Notes: generated by a model from the sequence alone, not told the origin. 64,000 nucleotides of DNA from Actinocorallia herbida (GCF_003751225.1 NZ_RJKE01000001.1:5394001-5458000), one strand, 5' to 3'. Counted from the stretch's first letter, positions 27,978-36,881 are shown. Made by a program: numbers and translations.

Positions 27978-28007
27978 AAACTAGGCAAGAACGCGTCCAA
28001 GCGTCAA
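27978..28007 (-). promoter_or_regulatory. Promoter giving a leaderless mRNA
   Basis: On the minus strand: TTGACG (28007-28002), 18-base spacer, TAGTTT (27983-27978), then 7 bases to the ATG of the repeat-protein gene. No Shine-Dalgarno is possible with that spacing. Confidence 0.65.
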
Positions 28008-28077
28008 TGATCGCCATTTTCGGAAAAGACCGCAATCACTTTTATCAGGTCTTGTCCGATGTGGTACGCGAGACCAC

Positions 28078-28638
28078 TCACGGGACTGCGATGAACGGGG
28101 CGCACGGCGCTCCGGCCGGGCCGGGGCCCGCCGGCGAGGCCGAAGCGGACGGCCTGTTCATCGTCCTCGGCAGTGCGCAGCCCGTCCGGCGGCAAGGGGC
28201 GGGTCGGTGGCCTTGGAGGGTGTGGCGGGTCACGTCGGCGAGGTTGCGGAGGGTTTCGGCGAGGGTCTCGCTGACGTAGGGGTCGCTGGGCGTCTCCAGG
28301 CGGACGGCCAGGCGGGCGAAGTTCGGGTTGCGCTGGAAGGCGCGCATCTCGCGTTCGACGAAGGCCAGGACGAGCTCGCAGGCGATGTCTTCCGCGCACT
28401 TGGCGCCGCGGCCGCTCATCTCGGCCATCACGCGGTCGGTGAGGCGGCCCTGCCGGTCGGCCCAGGCGGCGACCAGGAGGTGGTCCTTGGAGGAGAAGTA
28501 CCGGTAGGCGGTACCGAGGGCGACGCCGGAGCGCTCGGCGCCCTCGCGCATCTGGAGGTTCTCGGGGCCGGTCTCCGACACGATCTCGATGACGGCCTCG
28601 GTGAGCCCGGCTCGCCGAGCCAGCTGGTTCGGGGCCAT
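28078..28638 (-). CDS. TetR-family regulator, C-terminus possibly frameshifted
   Basis: ATG at 28638. The N-terminal TetR HTH is clear (VIEIVSETGPENLQMREGAERSGVALGTAYRYFSSKDHLL), followed by the ligand domain with FVEREMRAFQRNPNF and VSETLAETLRNLADVTRHTL. The last 45 residues are Arg/Pro/Ser-rich and unlike the family. The neighbouring frame reads LPPDGLRTAEDDEQAVRFGLAG over the same DNA with good codon bias, so a one-base indel near 28180-28195 probably changed the tail. The pattern is like KstR-type regulators of lipid or steroid genes. The DNA-binding half is intact. Confidence 0.75.
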   Translation of the reverse strand: MAPNQLARRAGLTEAVIEIVSETGPENLQMREGAERSGVALGTAYRYFSSKDHLLVAAWADRQGRLTDRVMAEMSGRGAKCAEDIACELVLAFVEREMRAFQRNPNFARLAVRLETPSDPYVSETLAETLRNLADVTRHTLQGHRPAPCRRTGCALPRTMNRPSASASPAGPGPAGAPCAPFIAVP

Positions 28639-28670
28639 CGTGGTGACCGGCGAGCGGAAGAAGTCTTGGC

Positions 28671-28990
28671 TCACCGTCTGGGGACCAGTTGTGAGCGGCG
28701 CTGCGGAGGCTGCTCCATCAGCGGGCGGAGCCGCTCGTGGACGGCGGCGAGGAGCAGGTCCTCGCTCATGGCCGTGACCAGGGTGGTGAGGTGGTCCAGG
28801 GCGCGGACCGGCCCTAGCGCGGTGATGATTCCGCGGTCGACCAGCGCGAGCGTACGGCGTGCCCAGCGCAGCGACATGCCGCCCCTGGTCGGCGTGACCG
28901 TCGGACCGACGGCGGCCGCGAACCCGCGGACCAGCGACATCATCAGCCGGGTCTGTCCGGGGCCGTCGGGGTCGGGAACGACGAGGAAAG
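28671..28990 (-). pseudogene. Orphan C-terminal fragment, unknown gene
   Basis: Minus-strand frame reading FLVVPDPDGPGQTRLMMSLV, then RWARRTLALVDRGIITALGP and EDLLLAAVHERLRPLMEQ up to a stop at 28671, 33 bases before the TetR start. Codon bias is good, but no start, Shine-Dalgarno or recognisable family. It begins next to the boundary of duplicated copy B and may be the tail of a gene cut by that duplication. Confidence 0.4.
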
Positions 28991-29030
28991 GGCGGACGGG
29001 CCGGGCATCCGGTGCGGAGCCCTCGTGGGG

Positions 29031-29378
29031 TCAGTCCTGGTCGGGCGCGGCGATGATGTCGCCGTTGTCGTCGAGCGTGTGGGTGTCCCAGTAGACGTCC
29101 CACTCGTCGCCGACCTCCTGCGGCACCTTGCCCTCCGGGTAGCGCGCGAACCCGGCCTCGGGCTCCGCCCCCTCCGGGAAGCAGGCGGAACCGGTGCCGC
29201 CCACGGACAGGGCGGGGTACTCACCGGTGTCGCAGATGCCCTCCCGGTACTCGAGCCCCGAGCACCCGGTCAGCGCCGCGAGAGCGGCGGCACCCGCGAG
29301 CGCGGCCGCGCCGACGCGAACCTTCACGGGACGGGACACGGTGGTGACGGCTCGCTCGGTGCCGCGGTACAGGCGCAC
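29031..29378 (-). CDS. Small secreted lipoprotein, copy B
   Basis: A 115-residue paralogue of the protein at 1788-2135: same lipobox LTGC, SGLEYREGIC and end region, with only scattered substitutions, mainly in the N-terminal signal. A GGAGAG Shine-Dalgarno precedes GTG 29378, as it precedes ATG in copy A; ATG 29390 is an alternative. Divergent from the intact sua5-type gene. Unknown function. Confidence 0.85.
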   Translation of the reverse strand: MRLYRGTERAVTTVSRPVKVRVGAAALAGAAALAALTGCSGLEYREGICDTGEYPALSVGGTGSACFPEGAEPEAGFARYPEGKVPQEVGDEWDVYWDTHTLDDNGDIIAAPDQD

Positions 29379-29588
29379 GGTTCTCTCCATTTGCTCGGGT
29401 ACCCCGAGTCTCGCGGCCGGGCGACCGCCCGCCCTGAGTCCGCGTACTCGAGATCACGCGTGCGGATACTCATGCGGCATGGCGTCGCGGGACGGGTTCG
29501 CCCGGGACGCGGGACGGGCTGAACGCCGTCGCAGGCAGCGGACTCCGGCCCGCGGTCGGCGGGTCCGTCGGCCTCTCGCCCCTCGCCC

Positions 29589-29637
29589 GTCGGCGGTCGG
29601 CGGTCGGCGGTCGGCGGTCGGCGGTCGGCGGTCGGCG
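29589..29637. repeat. 7 x 7-base tandem repeat
   Basis: Seven exact copies of GTCGGCG in a row, ending 21 bases before the sua5-type ATG at 29659. The repeat is absent from the matching place in copy A (about 2290-2340). Confidence 0.95.
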
Positions 29638-29658
29638 GATCGGCCTAGGCTGTGCGTC

Positions 29659-30279
29659 ATGGCCAAGTACTTCGATGTGCACCCGGAGAACCCGCAGCCT
29701 CGGCTGCTCGGGCAGATCGTGGATCTCGTGCGGGCGGACGGGCTGATCGCCTACCCGACGGACTCCTGCTACGCACTGGGCTGCCGGCTCGGGAACCCGC
29801 GCGGAATCGAGCGGATCAGGGAGATCCGGCGGCTGGACGAGGGGCACCACTTCACCCTCGTGTGCAAGGACTTCGCCCAGCTCGGGCAGTTCGTGCAGAT
29901 CGACAACTCGGTGTTCCGGGCGATCAAAGCGGCCACGCCGGGCGGCTACACCTTCATCCTCCCCGCGACCAAAGAAGTCCCGCGACGCCTGCTGCACCCC
30001 AAGAAGAAGACGGTCGGCGTGCGGATCCCCGACCACAAGGTCACCCACGCGTTGCTGACCGAACTCGACGAACCGCTCCTGTCGAGCACTCTGCTCCTGC
30101 CGGACGAGACCGAACCGATGACCCAGGGCTGGGAGATCAAGGAGACCCTCGACCACACGATCGACGCCGTCATCGACTCCGGCGAATGCGGCGCCGTCCC
30201 GACCACCGTCGTCGACTTCTCCCTAGGCGAACCGGTGATCCTCCGCCACGGCGCAGGCGACCCGTCACCCTTCGAGTGA
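29659..30279 (+). CDS. Sua5/YciO/YrdC-family protein
   Basis: A 206-residue single-domain YrdC-fold protein: GLIAYPTDSCYALGCRL near the N-terminus, a basic dsRNA/nucleotide-binding face (PKKKTVGVRIPDHK at about 115-128), and a C-terminal TTVVDFSLGEPVILRHGAGD. Family members bind ATP and RNA. Sua5/YrdC make threonylcarbamoyl-AMP for tRNA t6A, while the YciO branch has an uncertain role. Length and lack of a Sua5 C-terminal domain favour YciO-like. ATG 29659 gives exact N-terminal agreement with the truncated copy at 2351. Followed by a strong terminator. Confidence 0.88.
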   Translation: MAKYFDVHPENPQPRLLGQIVDLVRADGLIAYPTDSCYALGCRLGNPRGIERIREIRRLDEGHHFTLVCKDFAQLGQFVQIDNSVFRAIKAATPGGYTFILPATKEVPRRLLHPKKKTVGVRIPDHKVTHALLTELDEPLLSSTLLLPDETEPMTQGWEIKETLDHTIDAVIDSGECGAVPTTVVDFSLGEPVILRHGAGDPSPFE

Positions 30280-30282
30280 CCC

Positions 30283-30335
30283 GCGGCCGCCCCGCCACCG
30301 GCCAGTGGTCCCTCCACGAGGGGCGGGGCGGCCGC
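30283..30335 (+). terminator. Terminator of the sua5-type gene
   Basis: Perfect 14-base arms GCGGCCGCCCCGCC (30283-30296) and its complement (30322-30335), starting 4 bases after the stop. Confidence 0.7.
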
Positions 30336-30439
30336 CCCCGAGGTGCGCGTCGGTTCGATGACCGGTGAGACGCGCTTCGGACGTCTGACGATCACCGCTC
30401 GGCCGGGAGGGGCCGGGTGCCGTCGGCGGAGGGTGTCGG

Positions 30440-31153
30440 TCAGGCTTCGGCCTGGAGGCGGAGTCCTGCCAGGGTGAGCTCCAGGGCGGCGAGGAACTGC
30501 TCCCGGTCGTCGTGGCCGGCGAACTCGTCGACGATCTGGTGCACGAACGGGTATTCGGCGGGGTCGAGGGCCCGCCAGGTGTCGGCGAAACGGCCGAGGT
30601 ACTCCTCGCGGTTCACGCTGCCGTCGAGCAGTTCCTGGGGTGGTTCCGCGCCCAGGTCGGCCGCGGTGCCGACGACGACACCCACGACCGCCGAGACGGC
30701 GTGGAACCGTTGCCGCGGCGTGAGGTCGAGGCGGAGCATCTGCTGGCCGAGCTTCTCGTACAGCCGCAGCGAATTGTCCTGGACGTCGGTGTTGCGCATG
30801 AAGTAGGCCGCCAGCCAGGGCCGGTCCACGATCACGTCGAACAGGGCGACGGCCATCGCGCGCAGGTCGGCGATCGGGTCATCGCCGCCCGGCTGCGCCT
30901 CGACGGCGGCCAGCACCTCGCCGACCGCGTGGTCGGTGGCGCGGTCGAGCAGTTCGTCCTTGCTCGCGACGTACCAGTAGATGCTGCCGACTCCAGTGCC
31001 CAGCCGGGTGGCCAGGGCCCGGAACGTCAGGGCCGAGGGACCCGCCTCGTCGAGCAGGCCCACGGCCGCGGCGAGAACGGCCTCCATGGAGTGCGAGGCA
31101 CGCTGCCGCTCTCGGGGCGGACCATCGACGGAGCGTGTTCGCGGACGGGCCAT
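30440..31153 (-). CDS. TetR-family repressor of the adjacent MFS exporter
   Basis: A 237-residue TetR protein of the TetR_C class: HTH ALTFRALATRLGTGVGSIYWYVASKDELLDRA (about residues 43-74), then a long helical ligand domain (VIVDRPWLAAYFM, LRLDLTPRQRFHAVSAVVG). Divergent from the exporter at 31249 across 95 bases with two palindromic operators, the classic self-repressed efflux cassette. ATG 31153 is preferred; ATG 31162 is possible. Confidence 0.92.
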   Translation of the reverse strand: MARPRTRSVDGPPRERQRASHSMEAVLAAAVGLLDEAGPSALTFRALATRLGTGVGSIYWYVASKDELLDRATDHAVGEVLAAVEAQPGGDDPIADLRAMAVALFDVIVDRPWLAAYFMRNTDVQDNSLRLYEKLGQQMLRLDLTPRQRFHAVSAVVGVVVGTAADLGAEPPQELLDGSVNREEYLGRFADTWRALDPAEYPFVHQIVDEFAGHDDREQFLAALELTLAGLRLQAEA

Positions 31154-31182
31154 GACCCCCATTCAACCACAGCTTGCACATC

Positions 31183-31219
31183 ATCGAACGTTGTTCTATG
31201 TTATCGAACGTCGTTCGAT
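31183..31219. promoter_or_regulatory. Two TetR operators
   Basis: Site 1 (31183-31199) ATCGAACGTTGTTCTAT is an imperfect and site 2 (31203-31219) ATCGAACG-T-CGTTCGAT a perfect 8-1-8 palindrome. The centres are 20 bases apart, so two dimers would bind nearly the same DNA face between the divergent tetR-type and MFS genes. Confidence 0.85.
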
Positions 31220-31248
31220 GATCGGCGACGCCCCGAGAGGAGACCACC

Positions 31249-32703
31249 GTGACCGCCGTCACCGCCCCCGCCACGCCGCGCACGTATCCGTCCCTGCGCG
31301 CCGCGTGGATCCCCCTGGCCGCGCTCTGCCTGGCCTTCTTCGTCGAGATGGTCGACAACACGCTGCTCTCGATCGCGCTCCCCACGATCGGCCGCGATCT
31401 CGGTGGCGGCACGACGGCGCTGCAGTGGGTCACCGGGGCGTACTCCCTGACCTTCGGCGGGCTGCTGCTCACCGCGGGATCCATGGCCGACCGCCTCGGG
31501 CGCCGGCGCGTGCTGCTGGTCGGCCTCGCCGTGTTCGGCCTGATGAGCCTGTGCGTCGTCGCCGTCACGACCGCCGGGGAGCTCATCGCCCTGAGAGCCG
31601 GGCTCGGCATCGCCGCCGCGGCGATGGCGCCCATCACCAACTCCCTGGTCTTCCGGCTCTTCGACGACCAGGCACTGCGCATGCGCGCGATGACCCTGAT
31701 GATCATCGTCGGCATGTCCGGATTCATCCTCGGCCCGCTGCTCGGCGGCACCGCCCTGGCCCACGTGCGGTGGGAGTGGCTCCTGATCGTCAACGCCCCC
31801 ATCGCGCTGATCGCGGCCATCGGCGTCCGGCTCGGCGTCGCGGCCGACCGGCCGGAGGATCTGACCGACGACAGGCTCGACCTGCCCGGCGCCGCGCTGA
31901 GCGTCGCCGCCATCGGCCTCGCCTGCTACGCGCTGACCAGCGGCGTCGAGAACGGCTGGCTCTCCGCGATCACAATCGCGTCGGTCCTCGGCGCCGTGGC
32001 CTCGGCCGCCGCGTTCGTGCGGCACGAGCGCCGCAGCGCGTCGCCCATGCTGGACCTGCGCCTCTTCTCCGGCGGCACCGTCCGCGGCGCCGCCATCGCG
32101 CAGATCGGGACGTCCATCGCGATGGCCGGCGTGATGTTCGGGCTGATCCTCCACTTCCAGTACGCCTACGGGTGGAGCCCCGTGCGGGCCGGCCTGGCGA
32201 ACCTCCCGCTCATCGTGACGATGATCGCCGCGACGCCCCTGTCGGAGTGGCTCGCGAAGACCTTCGGCCATCGCGTCGCCTGCCTGATCGGCGCCGTCTG
32301 CCTGGCCGGCTCGCTGGCCGGTCTCGCCTGGGGCGTCGACCACGGGTACCCCGCCATCGCGGTCTCCATGGTCGTGATGACCGTCGGGCTGCGCACCGTC
32401 ATGACGATCTGCGCCATCGCCCTCGTCGACGCGATGCCGGCCAACCGGACCTCGATCGGCGCCGCGCTCAACGACACCGCCCAGGAGGTCGGGACCAGCG
32501 TCGGCACCGCCGTCATCGGCACCATGATCGCCGCACTGGTCACCACGCGACTGCCCGCCGGCACCTGGAGCAGCGAGCTCGTGGCGTCGTTCTTCCACGG
32601 AGAGCGGATCACCTACGCCGTCCTGGCGGTGGTCGTCGGCCTGATCGCGGCAGGCGGCGCACTCACGCTCACCGACTCCCACTCGACCGAAGAACCGGCC
32701 TGA
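31249..32703 (+). CDS. DHA2-type (14-helix) MFS drug exporter
   Basis: A 484-residue membrane protein. The first helix is LAFFVEMVDNTLLSIALPTIG (DHA2 motif D1), then RLGRRRVLLVG (motif A) and about 14 hydrophobic segments. Uses the proton gradient to expel small hydrophobic drugs. GTG 31249 follows GAGAGGAG. Expression should be held off by the divergent TetR until its ligand binds. The Asn/Asp in the first helix fit proton-coupled DHA2 transporters. Confidence 0.92.
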   Translation: MTAVTAPATPRTYPSLRAAWIPLAALCLAFFVEMVDNTLLSIALPTIGRDLGGGTTALQWVTGAYSLTFGGLLLTAGSMADRLGRRRVLLVGLAVFGLMSLCVVAVTTAGELIALRAGLGIAAAAMAPITNSLVFRLFDDQALRMRAMTLMIIVGMSGFILGPLLGGTALAHVRWEWLLIVNAPIALIAAIGVRLGVAADRPEDLTDDRLDLPGAALSVAAIGLACYALTSGVENGWLSAITIASVLGAVASAAAFVRHERRSASPMLDLRLFSGGTVRGAAIAQIGTSIAMAGVMFGLILHFQYAYGWSPVRAGLANLPLIVTMIAATPLSEWLAKTFGHRVACLIGAVCLAGSLAGLAWGVDHGYPAIAVSMVVMTVGLRTVMTICAIALVDAMPANRTSIGAALNDTAQEVGTSVGTAVIGTMIAALVTTRLPAGTWSSELVASFFHGERITYAVLAVVVGLIAAGGALTLTDSHSTEEPA

Positions 32704-33328
32704 GAAGCCCGAGCCTCCCCCGATCCCGGCCCGACCGGGTATCGAGGAGCACCGCGAGAAGGAGTCCCGCCGAGCGCTCACCGGACGGACGTCTGGCCCG
32801 TCCGGTGAACGCCGCCACGACGGCTGCCGGACCAGGCGGGAGCAGGGCGGGTCCGCCGAGCTTCGGGCGCCGCCCGGGGAGGTCGAGTCCGTGCGCCGCC
32901 GACACCGCACGTCGGCCGCCCCCTGCCCCGGCACGGTCGAAGGTGAGGCTTCTTCCCCGACTGAGCCGCCGTTTCCGAGGGCACGGGGCCGGGAGAACGA
33001 CGGGGGTGCCGGCCGGAGAATGGCGGGCAGGGAGCGGCGATGATTTGCACAAGATGTGCCCCGTACCGGATAGCGGGGCGGGAGATCTCTTCTTTCCCTG
33101 CGGCGCGAGTGAGCACGGAGAGTGTGCGCTGGGGACCGCGCAGGGGTGGATCCGCCACCGAGAAGGCGATCCTGAGCTGGTGATATGCGCTGCGCTCGAT
33201 GAGTAAGGGCAATTTTTGCCGTCCATGAAAATTACGTGACACACGTCTCTCTTAGCCACTAAATGGTTAATCTAATGGCATGTCGGGCATAAACGGATTA
33301 CCAAATTTCGTCTTGAGGAAGAGGACAC
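32704..33328. other. Intergenic region, no supported gene
   Basis: GC-rich first half with shadows only. At 33054-33206 a 50-codon frame (starting MCPVPDSGAGDL, with FPCGASEHGEC) has fair codon usage but no Shine-Dalgarno or known family. The last 100 bases are AT-richer and probably hold the promoter of the membrane-protein gene at 33329. Confidence 0.4.
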
Positions 33329-33610
33329 ATGACCGTCGCAGGGATCATCACCGCCATCGTCATCGGCGCCATCGTCGGGATGCTGGGCAGGCTGGTGCTG
33401 CCGGGTCGGCAGTCGATCGGCGTCCTGCTGACCATCGGCGTCGGTATCGTCGCCGCACTGCTCGGTACCGCGCTGGCCCAGAGCGTCGGCGTGGCCACCA
33501 CGGACGGCATCGACTGGATCGAGCTGGTCTTCCAGGTCGGCCTGGCCGCGGTCGGTGTCGGCATCGTCGCCGGCGTCCGCGGCGGCCGCACCCGCAGCGG
33601 ACGCTACTGA
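33329..33610 (+). CDS. GlsB/YeaQ/YmgE-family stress membrane protein
   Basis: A 93-residue protein with three membrane helices: IITAIVIGAIVGMLGRLVLP, GVLLTIGVGIVAALLGTALA and VFQVGLAAVGVGIVAG. It has the G.L.R...PG motif after the first helix that marks the transglycosylase-associated (YeaQ/GlsB) family. Typically induced by general or osmotic stress; the mechanism is unknown. ATG 33329 follows GAAGAGGA. Followed by two hairpins. Confidence 0.9.
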   Translation: MTVAGIITAIVIGAIVGMLGRLVLPGRQSIGVLLTIGVGIVAALLGTALAQSVGVATTDGIDWIELVFQVGLAAVGVGIVAGVRGGRTRSGRY

Positions 33611-33619
33611 CCCCCCGGC

Positions 33620-33690
33620 TCGGCTCCCTTCCGGGGGTTGGGGAGCCGATCGCCGAGAGCCGCGCCCACGCACCGGGTGCGGCTCTCGGC
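33620..33690 (+). terminator. Two tandem terminator hairpins
   Basis: Hairpin 1: TCGGCTCCC (33620-33628) with complement at 33641-33649. Hairpin 2: GCCGAGAGCCGC (33652-33663) with complement at 33679-33690. They lie just behind the stress membrane protein gene. Confidence 0.7.
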
Positions 33691-33789
33691 CTGTTCCCGT
33701 CCGCACCGAGCACGTCACCCACCCGATCCAGCGGCTGTGGACTTCCCGCCTTCCCTCCGGGCCCGCCACCTCCTCAGCCCGATCCCGTT

Positions 33790-33960
33790 CCCCGCCGAAC
33801 GACCGGAGGACCCCGCCCCTCCCGGGAAGCGACCACAGCGCGACCGCTCCCCCGCCGCCGTGCCGGACGACGTTCGCGACCAGCTCGCCGACCGCCGTCA
33901 GGCAGTCGTCCGCGGGGGCCGCCCCGTCGAGGTGACCGTCGTCCGCGTCCCCGGCGACCG
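33790..33960 (-). pseudogene. Fragment of an anti-sigma/sensor-type ATP-binding protein
   Basis: Minus-strand frame ADDCLTAVGELVANVVRHGG then GGAVALWSLPG, the N box of GHKL ATPases of the RsbW/MEDS type. No G1/G2 boxes and no start are found. Between here and 34327 nothing else is supported. Confidence 0.5.
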
Positions 33961-34327
33961 CGTCGAGATCATCAGCAGGCTCCGGCGCGACGAGTCCGCC
34001 GCCTGGCGTCGATGAACCGCGAAGGGCGAGCGGTCTCGGACCACCACCTCGTCCGCCCGAGGGGATTCCGCGGCCTGCGACGCTCCGCCCTGCCGACCGG
34101 CGGCGCGACGGAGGGCGAGGGCGGTGCGGATGCTCGGGTCCGGCGCCGTGCGCCACTTCGGAGTGACACTTCGGTTACTTTGTGCGCCCGCCCTTTCGCT
34201 GATCGTGGTCGGTGGGTTGTCCTTGGGGTGTGCCGAGGCCGAGGGAGGCCGGCCCTTCGTGGCACGCCGCCCCGCAACGTGAACGACCGCGCCCCGGCCG
34301 GGGGGACCTTCAGAGTGGAGTCGACGC
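33961..34327. other. Promoter-side intergenic region of the molybdoenzyme
   Basis: No gene was recognised. A weak Shine-Dalgarno-like GGGGGGACC occurs about 20 bases before ATG 34328. Confidence 0.4.
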
Positions 34328-36643
34328 ATGACGGAACAGCGCAGGTCGGTCGCGACGCACTGGGGCAGCTATATCGCCGTGGTCGATTCCGGCCGGTTGG
34401 TGCGGATCGAGCCGAAGCCCGATGACCCCACGCCGTCGCCCATCGGCCCCGGAATGGTGGTGGCCGCCGACGACCGCGCTCGTGTGCTGCGCCCCGCGGT
34501 GCGCAAGGGCTGGTTGAACGGCGAGCCGCGCGCCCACGGCACGGCCAGGGGCGAGGACGTTTTCGTGGAGGTGAGCTGGGACCAGGCGATCACCCTGGTG
34601 AGCGATGAACTCCGCCGGGTTCGTTCAGCGCACGGAGACAGCGCGGTGTTCGGCGGATCCTACGGCTGGGCGAGTGCGGGCAGGTTTCACCACGCGCAGG
34701 GTCAGCTCCACCGGTTCCTGGCGCTGGGCGGGGGATACACCGATTCGCGCAACACCTACAGCACCGCGGCGTTGGAGGTCGTCCTCCCCCACGTGATCGG
34801 CGGTCATCCGTGGAGCTACCAGTCGCGGATGCCGATGTGGGACGAGATAGCGGAGAACTGTGAGCTCGTGGTGGCGTTCGGAGGGCTCGCCCTCAAGAAC
34901 AGCCAGATCAACCCTGGTGGGCTGGCCAGGCACCAGACGCGGGACCTGCAGCGCCGGTGCCGCGAGGCCGGGGTCCGGTTCGTGAGCATCAGCCCCATCC
35001 GCAGTGATGCCGCCGGCTTCCTCGACGCGCAGTGGCTGCCCGTCGTCCCGGGCACCGACACCGCGGCGATGCTCGGCATCGCCCACACGATGCTGGTCAA
35101 CGGGTGGCACGATGAGGACTTTCTTCGCCGGTGCTGCGTCGGGTTCGACCGTTTCGCCGCCTACCTGGTCGGCGAGGTCGATGGCCTCCCCAAGGACGCC
35201 GCCTGGGCGGAGATGATCACGGGCATCGATCGTGACGTGATCACCGACCTCGCGCGCCGCCTCGCCACCCGGCGTTCTCTCATCATGGTCAACTACGCGG
35301 TGCAGAGGGCGGACCACGGCGAGCAACCGATCTGGATGTCCGTCGTACTGGCCGCCATGGCGGGCTCGATGGGCCGGCCCGGCTGCGGTTGGGGCGCGGG
35401 CTACGCGACGATGGACGCGACAGGCGTCGCCCCTGACCGCCCCTTCGTGGCGACCGTCCCGGCGGCTGCGAACCCCGTCGCGGAGTTCATCCCGGTGGCG
35501 AGGATCGCCGATGCCCTGCTGCATCCGGGGAAGGTCATCGACTACGACGGCCGGCGCCTCACCCTGCCCGAGCTTCGCCTGGTCTACTGGTGCGGGGGGA
35601 ATCCGTTCCACCACCACCAGGATCTCCATCGGCTGGCCCGCGCGTGGCAGGTCCCTGACACGGTGGTGGTCCACGAAGCCTGGTGGAACACCTCGGCCAA
35701 GTTCGCGGACATCGTCCTTCCCGTCGCGACCAGCCTGGAGCGCGACGACTTCGCCGCCGGATTCTCCGACCCCCACATCGTCGCGATGCCGAAAGTCCGC
35801 GAGCCCGCCGGCGAGTCGCGCACCGATCACCAGATCTTCGCAGCCCTGGCCTCCCGGCTCGGATACGAGCGGGAGTTCACCGAGTCACGCTCGGAGAGCG
35901 CATGGGTCCGGCACCTGTACGAGCAGACGAGGGCCGAACTCGGCGGCGATGCCGCCCTGCCGGGCTTCGAGGAGTTCTGGCGCGTCTCCACCGCCGCGCT
36001 GCCGCCGTCCACCGGGCCGTTTCCCGGCAGCTTCGAGGACCTGCGCACGGATCCGCTGCGTTTCCCCCTGCCGACGCCGTCGGGCCGAATCGAGATCTTC
36101 TCCGAGAAGATCGACTCGTTCGGCTACGACGACTGCGCCGGGCATCCGATGTGGTTCGAGCCGACGGAGTGGCTTCGGGCCGACCTGTCGGACCGGTACC
36201 CGCTCCACCTGATCTCGAATCAGCCGGCCTCGCGCCTGCACAGCCAATACGACAACGGCGGCCACAGCCTTGATTCGAAGATCCGCGGTCGTGAGCCCGC
36301 GACGATCAATCCGCTGGACGCCGAGTCGCGCGGCATCGAGAACGGCATGATCGTACGCGTCTACAACGACCGGGGCAGCTGTCTGGCGGGCGCGGTCCTC
36401 TCCGACGACGTCATGCCGGGCGTCGTGCAACTGTCCACGGGAGCGTGGTGGGATCCGGTCCGGCCCGGCCGGCGCGGAACTCTGGACCGCCACAGCAATC
36501 CGAACGTCCTCACGGCGGACCGGCCGTGCTCGCGACTGTCCCAAGGACCGAGTGCGCTCAGCGCGCTGGTCGACGTCGAGCGCTACGACGGCCCCCTTCC
36601 CGAGGTGCTCGCCTTCTCACCACCCGGTCTTGATGGGCGATAG
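34328..36643 (+). CDS. BisC-type molybdopterin oxidoreductase
   Basis: A 771-residue molybdenum enzyme of the DMSO-reductase family. It lacks the N-terminal Cys cluster motif, so no Fe-S cluster. Ser116 in GGSYGWASAGRFHHAQ matches the serine Mo ligand of BisC/TorA. Further blocks are IGGHPWSYQSRM, NYAVQRADHGEQPIWM, CGGNPFHHHQDL (cofactor binding) and a C-terminal SNQPASRLHSQYDNGG domain of the molydopterin dinucleotide-binding fold. No Tat signal, so cytoplasmic. By family it reduces S-oxides such as biotin or methionine sulfoxide. It stands alone here with no chaperone or electron-donor gene beside it. Confidence 0.93.
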   Translation: MTEQRRSVATHWGSYIAVVDSGRLVRIEPKPDDPTPSPIGPGMVVAADDRARVLRPAVRKGWLNGEPRAHGTARGEDVFVEVSWDQAITLVSDELRRVRSAHGDSAVFGGSYGWASAGRFHHAQGQLHRFLALGGGYTDSRNTYSTAALEVVLPHVIGGHPWSYQSRMPMWDEIAENCELVVAFGGLALKNSQINPGGLARHQTRDLQRRCREAGVRFVSISPIRSDAAGFLDAQWLPVVPGTDTAAMLGIAHTMLVNGWHDEDFLRRCCVGFDRFAAYLVGEVDGLPKDAAWAEMITGIDRDVITDLARRLATRRSLIMVNYAVQRADHGEQPIWMSVVLAAMAGSMGRPGCGWGAGYATMDATGVAPDRPFVATVPAAANPVAEFIPVARIADALLHPGKVIDYDGRRLTLPELRLVYWCGGNPFHHHQDLHRLARAWQVPDTVVVHEAWWNTSAKFADIVLPVATSLERDDFAAGFSDPHIVAMPKVREPAGESRTDHQIFAALASRLGYEREFTESRSESAWVRHLYEQTRAELGGDAALPGFEEFWRVSTAALPPSTGPFPGSFEDLRTDPLRFPLPTPSGRIEIFSEKIDSFGYDDCAGHPMWFEPTEWLRADLSDRYPLHLISNQPASRLHSQYDNGGHSLDSKIRGREPATINPLDAESRGIENGMIVRVYNDRGSCLAGAVLSDDVMPGVVQLSTGAWWDPVRPGRRGTLDRHSNPNVLTADRPCSRLSQGPSALSALVDVERYDGPLPEVLAFSPPGLDGR

Positions 36644-36881
36644 CGGCGCCCGGCCGCGAACGCAACGATGATGAGCCGGGTCCCGAACGCTCCTCCCCGC
36701 GAGAACGAGGATGCCGGGCGGGGAGCACGTCGCGACGGGGCCGGCGAACCGAGGGGCCGATGGGACGTCGCGATCCACACCGGCCCCGGAAGGCCCTCAC
36801 CCGCTCAAGATGTCCTGGCGCGTCTTGCCGCCGCCGTCCGCAACCGCCGGGAACCGGGCATCCCGGCCGGACGTGGCTCCG

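Noticed and set aside
29589-29637. Tandem heptamers considered as a CRISPR or iteron array.
   Set aside because: Units are 7 bases with no spacers, and there are no cas or rep genes nearby.
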